From the NCBI GenBank assembly GCA_934757945.1, contig CAKVLT010000062.1, positions 1-12,144 on the forward strand: 12,144 nt of DNA. The letters are read 5' to 3'. This document shows positions 8,257-12,144 of this stretch, one piece after another. The translations under genes were made by a program, and so were the position numbers. Position 1 is the first letter of the stretch. Each line of letters starts with the position of its first letter. Under the pieces are notes generated by a model. The model saw nothing but the letters and a program-made list of their open reading frames with translations. It was not told the DNA's origin and did no database searches. Source of the DNA: an uncultured Bulleidia sp. (lineage in GTDB: Bacteria > Bacillota_I > Bacilli_A > Erysipelotrichales > Erysipelotrichaceae).

Positions 8257-8856
8257 TTATTTTATACAGCGTAGTATCCAATAACCCCTGTCTTTGCGGG
8301 CTATTTCACAGTTTCCAAAAATTTCTTCCAATTCCTTTTTGGCACTTTCTGCCCCTTGTTGTTTACGTATTACAACAAGCATTTTTCCACCCGTACTAAG
8401 ATGTGTGTGTGCGTCTTTAAACATAGAATAAATGATTTTTTTACCTGTACGGATTGGTGGATTGGTGAGAATGCCATCAAAAGTACCCTGTACTTTCTCA
8501 TAGCCGTTGGATTCTAATACGTTGATATGTACTTTATTCAGTTCACTGTTTAATGTGCATAATTCCAATGCACGTAAATTGACATCAACCCCTGTCACAG
8601 AACATTCTGGATAAAAATATTTCATTGCAATGGAAATAGGACCATATCCACATCCCATATCTAATATATTTCCATGCCATTCTTCCTCTACAGCCTGTTC
8701 CAGAAGAACCATTGTTCCATAATCCACACCTGTTTTGGAGAATACGCCATTATCTGTTACAAAGGTAAATTCATGTTGGTTTAATCGGAAAGAATGTTCT
8801 TTCCGGTTTTGTTTTAGATTACGATTATCAGTGAAATAATGTGTCACTTGTCGCAT
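8257..8856 (-). CDS. rsmC: RsmC-type 16S rRNA guanine-N2 methyltransferase (YbxB family)
   Basis: Predicted S-adenosylmethionine-dependent methyltransferase, 199 aa, of the single-domain Gram-positive YbxB/RsmC type. By homology it should methylate a guanine (E. coli G1207) of 16S rRNA in the small subunit; the exact target base is inferred. The SAM-binding motif I is LDMGCGYGP (65-73), followed by acidic Asp91 in GVDVN. The catalytic motif NPPI is at 132-135 in LTNPPIRTGKK, characteristic of N2-guanine enzymes. The N-terminal segment FVTDNGVFSK (32-41) is also typical. B. subtilis ybxB occupies the same place between rplL and rpoB, which supports the call. The ATG is preceded by GAGG at 5 bases; a GTG three codons further in is a weaker alternative. 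No separate promoter is evident, so it probably depends on readthrough from rplJL. Confidence 0.9.
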   Translation of the reverse strand: MRQVTHYFTDNRNLKQNRKEHSFRLNQHEFTFVTDNGVFSKTGVDYGTMVLLEQAVEEEWHGNILDMGCGYGPISIAMKYFYPECSVTGVDVNLRALELCTLNSELNKVHINVLESNGYEKVQGTFDGILTNPPIRTGKKIIYSMFKDAHTHLSTGGKMLVVIRKQQGAESAKKELEEIFGNCEIARKDRGYWILRCIK

Positions 8857-8870
8857 CCTTTCCTCAATAG

Positions 8871-8904
8871 AGTAAAAGCCGAACGAAAAACATTCGGCTT
8901 TACT
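8871..8904 (-). terminator. Hairpin after rplL, probable partial terminator
   Basis: Between rplL and rsmC the minus strand can form a 12-bp stem with one bulged base: AGTAAAGCCGAA with TTCGGCTTTTACT, loop of 9 bases. The GC-rich core GCCGAA/TTCGGC is followed by TTTTACT. The short, interrupted T-run suggests partial termination, comparable in position to the rplL-rpoB attenuator of E. coli. It would lower rsmC and rpoB output relative to rplJL. Confidence 0.7.
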
Positions 8905-8929
8905 TACATTATTGAAATTTTATGAATTC

Positions 8930-9304
8930 TTATTTGAATTCAACAGTAGCACCAGCTTCTGTTAAAGCAGCCTTCATCTTTTCTGCTTCTTCCATTGGTA
9001 CGTCTTTCTTTAATTCGCTTGGTGCGCCATCAACGAGCTTCTTAGCATCAACTAAGCCCAGACCTGTTAATTCACGAACAGCCTTGATAACAGCAACTTT
9101 CTTATCGCCGAAGCTGGAAAGAACAACTGTTACGTTTGCTGGAGCTGCAGCAGCAGCTTCTTCAGCAGGAGCAGCAGCAGCTGCAACTGGAGCAGCAGCA
9201 GTTACGCCATACTTTTCTTCGATTGCTTTTACTAATTCATTTAATTCTAGAATTGTAGCTTCATCAAGATATGATAGAATTTCTTCCTGTGTTAACTTTG
9301 CCAT
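8930..9304 (-). CDS. rplL: 50S ribosomal protein L7/L12
   Basis: Stalk protein L7/L12, present as dimers on L10 in the 50S subunit, where it recruits and stimulates translational GTPases. It is 124 aa, normal for the family. The N-terminal dimerisation and L10-binding domain (about 1-33, MAKLTQEEIL onward) is followed by a flexible Ala/Pro/Glu hinge (about 35-57). The globular C-terminal domain (about 58-124) contains the conserved GDKKVAVIKAVRELTGLGL and ends GATVEFK. The hinge is coded by GCA/GCT repeats and is of low complexity. The SD AAGGAGG lies about 10 bases before the ATG, in the 21-base gap after rplJ. A probable partial terminator follows the stop. Confidence 0.99.
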   Translation of the reverse strand: MAKLTQEEILSYLDEATILELNELVKAIEEKYGVTAAAPVAAAAAPAEEAAAAAPANVTVVLSSFGDKKVAVIKAVRELTGLGLVDAKKLVDGAPSELKKDVPMEEAEKMKAALTEAGATVEFK

Positions 9305-9325
9305 GGATAATTTTCCTCCTTTTCC

Positions 9326-9886
9326 TTAGGCAGCTGCTTCTTCAGCAGCCTCTTCATTGTTAGCTACTTCTTCAGTAGCTGGTGCAGCGGAACCATCTGC
9401 TGGTTTTGCATCGGCAACAGCCTGTACAACACGAGCAAATGAAGATACCGGAGCATTTAATACGGAAAGCAGCATAGAGAGCATACCTTCGCGGTTTGGT
9501 AGCTGTGCAAGTTCAGCAACTGTCTTAGAATCAATTACTTTACCTTCAACAATTCCACCTTTGAGAACCAGAGCTTTGTGTTTCTTAGCAAACTTTGCCA
9601 TTACACGAGCAGCAGCAGTCTCGTCAGATCCAAATACGATAGCGTTTGGTCCTGTTAAACTCTCCTTAAGATCACCAAATCCTGCTTCATCAGCAGCCTT
9701 TGCTGCCAGAGTGTTCTTGTAGACTTTCATCTCAACACCCTCAGCACGAAGACCTCTACGTAATTCTGTAATTTCAGCTACGGAAAGACCTCTGTACTCA
9801 GCAACAACGGTGGAAGAAGAATTCTTGTACTTATCAGCGATTTCACTGACAACACTCTGCTTGGACTTTAATACATCCTGATTCAT
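9326..9886 (-). CDS. rplJ: 50S ribosomal protein L10
   Basis: L10 anchors L7/L12 dimers to 23S rRNA, forming the base of the ribosomal stalk, and in many bacteria binds its own mRNA leader. The protein has 186 aa, slightly longer than the usual 165-175 because of an acidic, Ala/Glu-rich tail (about 160-186). Recognisable L10 sequence includes the N-terminal KSKQSVVSEI, VAEYRGLSVAE (28-38), KVYKNTLAAKA and LTGPNAIVFG. The tail segment before the acidic end is the expected L7/L12 docking helix. The ATG is preceded by GGAGGTGA (9891-9898) at 4 bases. It is the first gene of the operon with rplL. The usual upstream neighbours rplK and rplA are absent here. Confidence 0.98.
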   Translation of the reverse strand: MNQDVLKSKQSVVSEIADKYKNSSSTVVAEYRGLSVAEITELRRGLRAEGVEMKVYKNTLAAKAADEAGFGDLKESLTGPNAIVFGSDETAAARVMAKFAKKHKALVLKGGIVEGKVIDSKTVAELAQLPNREGMLSMLLSVLNAPVSSFARVVQAVADAKPADGSAAPATEEVANNEEAAEEAAA

Positions 9887-9921
9887 CTCGTCACCTCCAT
9901 TAATTTAGTTATCGCCTACAC

Positions 9922-9953
9922 ATAAATAAAGCCTTCGCGGAATGCGAGGGCTT
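9922..9953 (-). terminator. Attenuator terminator in the rplJ leader
   Basis: On the minus strand AAGCC and GGCTT pair, then after one C·A mismatch TCGC and GCGA pair around the loop ATTCC. TTATTTAT follows as the U-tract. It lies between the L10-binding element and rplJ, so it is the expected expression platform for feedback by L10. Its 5' arm contains TTAAGC (9950-9955), which can also pair with GCTTAA (9997-10002) in the L10 element. Confidence 0.75.
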
Positions 9954-9980
9954 AAAAGTTCTATATACTTTAACTTTCTT

Positions 9981-10025
9981 TACCTCGGTAACATCATTAA
10001 GCTTCCGCCGTTACTGTCTATGGTA
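9981..10025 (-). ncRNA. Ribosomal protein L10 leader (autoregulatory RNA)
   Basis: The leader RNA reads TACC, then ATAGACAG, then a GTAAC/GTTAC stem, closing with CCGAGGTA. The outer helix TACC/GGTA, the internal GACAG and the CCGAGGTA segment match the conserved L10 leader of Bacillota. L10, alone or with L7/L12, should bind here and reduce rplJL expression. Distance to the promoter (transcription start about 10036) and the downstream terminator fit this role. The whole leader runs from about 10036 to 9887. Confidence 0.85.
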
Positions 10026-10042
10026 TTTGATAACGCTTGTTT

Positions 10043-10070
10043 ATCTTAATACAAAGCCTGTATTTGTCAA
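10043..10070 (-). promoter_or_regulatory. rplJ operon promoter
   Basis: A perfect -35 TTGACA (10065-10070) is followed after 16 bases by TAAGAT (10043-10048, 4/6 to consensus) on the minus strand. Transcription should begin at about 10036, a few bases before the L10 leader. No other good promoter lies between this and rplJ. Confidence 0.75.
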
Positions 10071-10091
10071 TACTTTTTAGGATTTTTCGTG

Positions 10092-10097
10092 TAAAAT
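10092..10097 (+). promoter_or_regulatory. -10 box of the proline iminopeptidase gene
   Basis: TAAAAT (5/6) lies 6 bases before the ATG at 10104, so transcription would start at or next to the start codon. I see no good -35 at 16-18 bases; TTGTCA (10064-10069) is too far, with 22 bases between. A leaderless message is possible; see findings. Confidence 0.4.
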
Positions 10098-10103
10098 AAG
10101 CCC

Positions 10104-10976
10104 ATGAACAATATACTTGATGGCTATATGCCCTATTTAGATTATCAAACCTATTACCGTATCGCAAAAAGTGACAAACAGAATACACCTGTCCTTCTGT
10201 TACATGGAGGTCCCGGATCTACACATAACTACTTTGAACTTCTGGATCCTCTCAGTAAAGACAGAGACGTCATTTCCTATGACCAGCTTGGCTGTGGTAA
10301 CAGCTATATTCCCAATCACCCGGAATTATGGAAGTTAGAAACCTGGATGAATGAGCTCGAAAGTCTCATAGACTATCTACATTTAGATGCCTTTCACTTA
10401 CTTGGGCAGTCATGGGGAGGCATGCTGGCTATTGCTTATGCTATAGAGAAAAAACCAGCAGGGTTAAAATCCTTAATTCTCAGCAGTACCTTACCATCCA
10501 GCAAACTGTGGGAATCTGAACAAAGACGCATGATCACCTTTCTTTCTGCTGAAGAACAAAAAGCTATTTATTCTGCATTAAGTACATCCAACTGGAATGA
10601 TGCAGACTATTTAAAAGCTACAGAGCATTATATGAAACTACATTGTGCAGACATTCAGCCTAATGACCCTGAATGTCTTACAAGAAAGAAAGTATCCGGC
10701 ACAGAATCCTATATGTGTGCATGGGGACCAAATGAATATACTCCTATAGGTACCTTGAAGGACTTTGACTATACCGACAGACTGCAGGAAATACAGGTTC
10801 CATCTTTAATCATCAACGGCACCAATGATTTATGTACACCATATATCGCAAAAACCATGTATGATCGCATTCCTGATGCTCAATGGGAACTGTTTCAGAA
10901 TGCAAGACATATGGTCTTTGCAGAATATACAAAAGAATATCTTGAGCTGTTGAATACCTGGCTAAAAAAATACTGA
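10104..10976 (+). CDS. pip: Proline iminopeptidase (alpha/beta hydrolase, S33 family)
   Basis: Cytoplasmic serine peptidase that removes N-terminal proline from peptides; 290 aa, typical of the Lactobacillus PepI group. The α/β-hydrolase fold is shown by the oxyanion segment LHGGPGS (33-39), the nucleophile elbow GQSWGG with Ser103, the acid Asp242 in GTNDLCTP, and the base His269 in NARHM. YDQLGCGNS (59-67) and AWGPNEY (206-212) are also characteristic of this group. There is no signal peptide. The ATG at 10104 fits the family N-terminus (DGYMP near residues 6-10), but has no SD and sits directly after a -10 box. It is divergent from rplJ and convergent with a Xaa-Pro peptidase gene; together the two could release proline from peptides. 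Related hydrolases with other substrates cannot be excluded. Confidence 0.93.
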   Translation: MNNILDGYMPYLDYQTYYRIAKSDKQNTPVLLLHGGPGSTHNYFELLDPLSKDRDVISYDQLGCGNSYIPNHPELWKLETWMNELESLIDYLHLDAFHLLGQSWGGMLAIAYAIEKKPAGLKSLILSSTLPSSKLWESEQRRMITFLSAEEQKAIYSALSTSNWNDADYLKATEHYMKLHCADIQPNDPECLTRKKVSGTESYMCAWGPNEYTPIGTLKDFDYTDRLQEIQVPSLIINGTNDLCTPYIAKTMYDRIPDAQWELFQNARHMVFAEYTKEYLELLNTWLKKY

Positions 10977-10999
10977 AGAAAAATTCTTCAGTATTTTTT
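10965..10999. terminator. Bidirectional terminator holding both stop codons
   Basis: A6-TACTGAAGAA (10965-10980) pairs perfectly with TTCTTCAGTA-T6 (10984-10999): 16 bp around an AAA loop. Both strands end the stem in a T-run, so it can end transcription in both directions. The pip stop TGA (10974-10976) lies inside the left arm, and the stop of the convergent peptidase gene (10998-11000) overlaps the right arm. Confidence 0.9.
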
Positions 11000-12083
11000 A
11001 TTCAATCACTTCAATATCATGAGGATAATGATTCAGTACTTCATATCCCTGTTCTGTAATCAACACCAGATCTTCAATACGTACTCCTGCAATTCCCGGA
11101 TGATAAATACCAGGCTCAATAGAATGAATATTGCCCGGTTCTTCTTTCCTGTCATTGGACAGAGACACGTCACCAAATTCATGATCTGTCAATCCTATAA
11201 AATGTCCAAGTCTGTGCGTGAAGTCTTCTCCATATCCGCCTTCAGTAATGATATCTCTTGCCTTTTTATCAATAGTGGAAATCACTGTTCCAGGCCCACA
11301 CAGCTTTGTGGATTCTTCATTTGCTGCTCTTACCAGGTTATACACTCTTTCCGCTTCTGCATCTGGATATTTCTTATAAAAGAATGTTCTTGTCATATCA
11401 GAACAATATCCATGATATGTACAGCCAACATCAAACAAAACAATATCTCCTTCTTTCAAAACCGTGGAATCCGGCCCATGATGCGGATCTGCAGCATTAT
11501 CTCCAAAGGCAACGATAGGTTCAAAGGAATACCCTTCTGCGCCTAACTTTTTATAGATATCCAGCATCTGATCAGCCACTTCAATCTCTGTTACACCTTC
11601 ATGAATCAGCTTTTTAAATTCTGCCATGGCAAGATCATTAATATGACTGGAAGCTCTCATTAATTCAATTTCTTTAGAATCTTTGACAGCTCGAGTAAGA
11701 TCTACAGCCAGAGAACCATTCACAAATCCTGAAGCAATCTTTCTTTCCATCATAGGTAATAAGAAATTAGCAGTTAATGTCTTATCCACGCCCAATACTT
11801 TAGTACTGTCTATTTCTTTACTGAGAAGTTCAACAATATCATCCGTATCGGCAAAATACACTTTACGAATCTGCAGATCTTCCTCAAATCTGAATAATGC
11901 ATTCACATACAGAACAGATTCTTTATCTCTTCTTAACAGTACCCCAAGAAATCTTTCACCCGGATGAAACATCTTACCAAGCAGATAATACACAGCCATC
12001 GGTTCACAAACCAGTAACTGATCCGCATCTGTTCTTTCAAATATTCTCTGTACTCTGTCTTTATTTAGCATATTTTTCACCAT
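10998..12083 (-). CDS. Xaa-Pro peptidase (M24 family aminopeptidase P/prolidase)
   Basis: Metallopeptidase of the pita-bread fold that cleaves bonds before proline. Counting from the furthest GTG (12110), the five metal ligands are Asp227 in LFDVGC, Asp238 in SDMTR, His303 in LGHFIGL, Glu332 in SIEPGIY and Glu346 in VRIEDLVL. His310 is a further conserved residue. The N-terminal 130 residues form the creatinase-like domain. Aminopeptidase P and prolidase (pepQ) are hard to tell apart by sequence, so I give no symbol. I choose the ATG at 12083 (361 aa), which has AAAGG 8 bases upstream. The GTG at 12110 (370 aa) lacks an SD. The ATG at 12071 (357 aa), with GGTGA 5 bases before it, gives the most family-like N-terminus and remains possible. 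It is convergent with pip. Confidence 0.9.
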   Translation of the reverse strand: MVKNMLNKDRVQRIFERTDADQLLVCEPMAVYYLLGKMFHPGERFLGVLLRRDKESVLYVNALFRFEEDLQIRKVYFADTDDIVELLSKEIDSTKVLGVDKTLTANFLLPMMERKIASGFVNGSLAVDLTRAVKDSKEIELMRASSHINDLAMAEFKKLIHEGVTEIEVADQMLDIYKKLGAEGYSFEPIVAFGDNAADPHHGPDSTVLKEGDIVLFDVGCTYHGYCSDMTRTFFYKKYPDAEAERVYNLVRAANEESTKLCGPGTVISTIDKKARDIITEGGYGEDFTHRLGHFIGLTDHEFGDVSLSNDRKEEPGNIHSIEPGIYHPGIAGVRIEDLVLITEQGYEVLNHYPHDIEVIE

Positions 12084-12084
12084 T

Positions 12085-12107
12085 AAGGCGGCCTTTCTTT
12101 CCGCCTT
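12085..12107 (-). promoter_or_regulatory. Hairpin before the Xaa-Pro peptidase start with SD in its loop
   Basis: On the minus strand AAGGCGG and CCGCCTT pair perfectly (7 bp, five of them G-C), with loop AAAGAAAGG. The loop contains the only SD-like sequence for the ATG at 12083, and the stem ends one base before that ATG. It may present or restrict the ribosome site. There is no U-tract on either strand, so it is not a normal terminator. Confidence 0.4.
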
Positions 12108-12112
12108 CACAA

Positions 12113-12133
12113 ACCAGTAATGAAACTACTGGT
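12113..12133. repeat. Palindrome at the right edge
   Basis: ACCAGTA and TACTGGT form a perfect 7-bp inverted repeat around a 7-base loop. Neither strand has a good U-tract. It could be a weak terminator of a neighbouring gene, an operator, or part of the leader of the Xaa-Pro peptidase. The window ends 11 bases later, so its context cannot be seen. Confidence 0.4.
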
Positions 12134-12144
12134 CAATCTTGCCT

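Noticed and set aside
8257..8856. Methyltransferase between rplL and rpoB considered as an inserted accessory or resistance gene
   Set aside because: B. subtilis ybxB has the same place and motifs; this is conserved gene order.
9140..9210. GCA-type trinucleotide repeat, considered as a possible microsatellite
   Set aside because: It encodes the normal Ala-rich hinge of L7/L12 and is not a separate element.
8922..9329. 135-aa plus-strand open frame rich in Ala and Ser
   Set aside because: It is the reverse shadow of rplL; its Ala/Ser runs come from the GCA/GCT repeats of the L7/L12 hinge.
11019..11546. 175-aa plus-strand open frame rich in Cys, Ile and Phe
   Set aside because: Antisense to the well-supported Xaa-Pro peptidase; composition is typical of a shadow frame.
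1..12144. CRISPR array, insertion sequence, tRNA or rRNA gene
   Set aside because: No regularly spaced repeats, transposase motifs, terminal repeats with target duplication, or tRNA-like folds were seen.

Overview
This 12.1 kb window carries the RNA polymerase β/β′ and ribosomal stalk locus of an AT-rich, low-GC Gram-positive bacterium. The order rplJ-rplL-rsmC(ybxB)-rpoB-rpoC is the Bacillota arrangement. The β and β′ subunits lack the large proteobacterial insertions (no SI3 in the trigger loop), and Shine-Dalgarno (SD) sites are strong. TGA is used as a stop, so the genetic code is standard. The long β lobe and the Asn at the main rifampicin-site His suggest the Erysipelotrichia/Mollicutes side of Bacillota. 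That placement is inference from remembered family features, not a search result.

Layout from left to right. Positions 1-134 hold no clear gene but contain a hairpin, a minus-strand promoter and a six-codon ORF. A strong terminator (135-165) ends rpoC (171-3980, minus), which abuts rpoB (3981-8138, minus; start moved to the second ATG). The rpoB 5' region has its own promoter and two overlapping, mutually exclusive hairpins. Next, on the minus strand, come an RsmC-type 16S rRNA methyltransferase, a hairpin likely to act as an attenuator, rplL and rplJ. The rplJ leader is a typical L10-binding leader followed by an intrinsic terminator, behind a TTGACA promoter.

Right of this lies a divergent proline iminopeptidase gene (10104-10976, plus). 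It is convergent with a Xaa-Pro peptidase gene (minus), and they share one bidirectional terminator that contains both stop codons. The right edge has two small hairpins just upstream of the Xaa-Pro peptidase start.

Transcription probably starts at the rplJ promoter under L10 feedback, is reduced after rplL, and is topped up at the rpoB promoter. This would keep stalk protein in excess over polymerase subunits. The window is mostly core machinery and I see no undescribed multi-gene system. The points most worth following are the natural Asn at the rifampicin His526 position, lineage-specific changes around the β′ active centre, the insertions in the β lobe, and the two-state hairpin in the rpoB leader.
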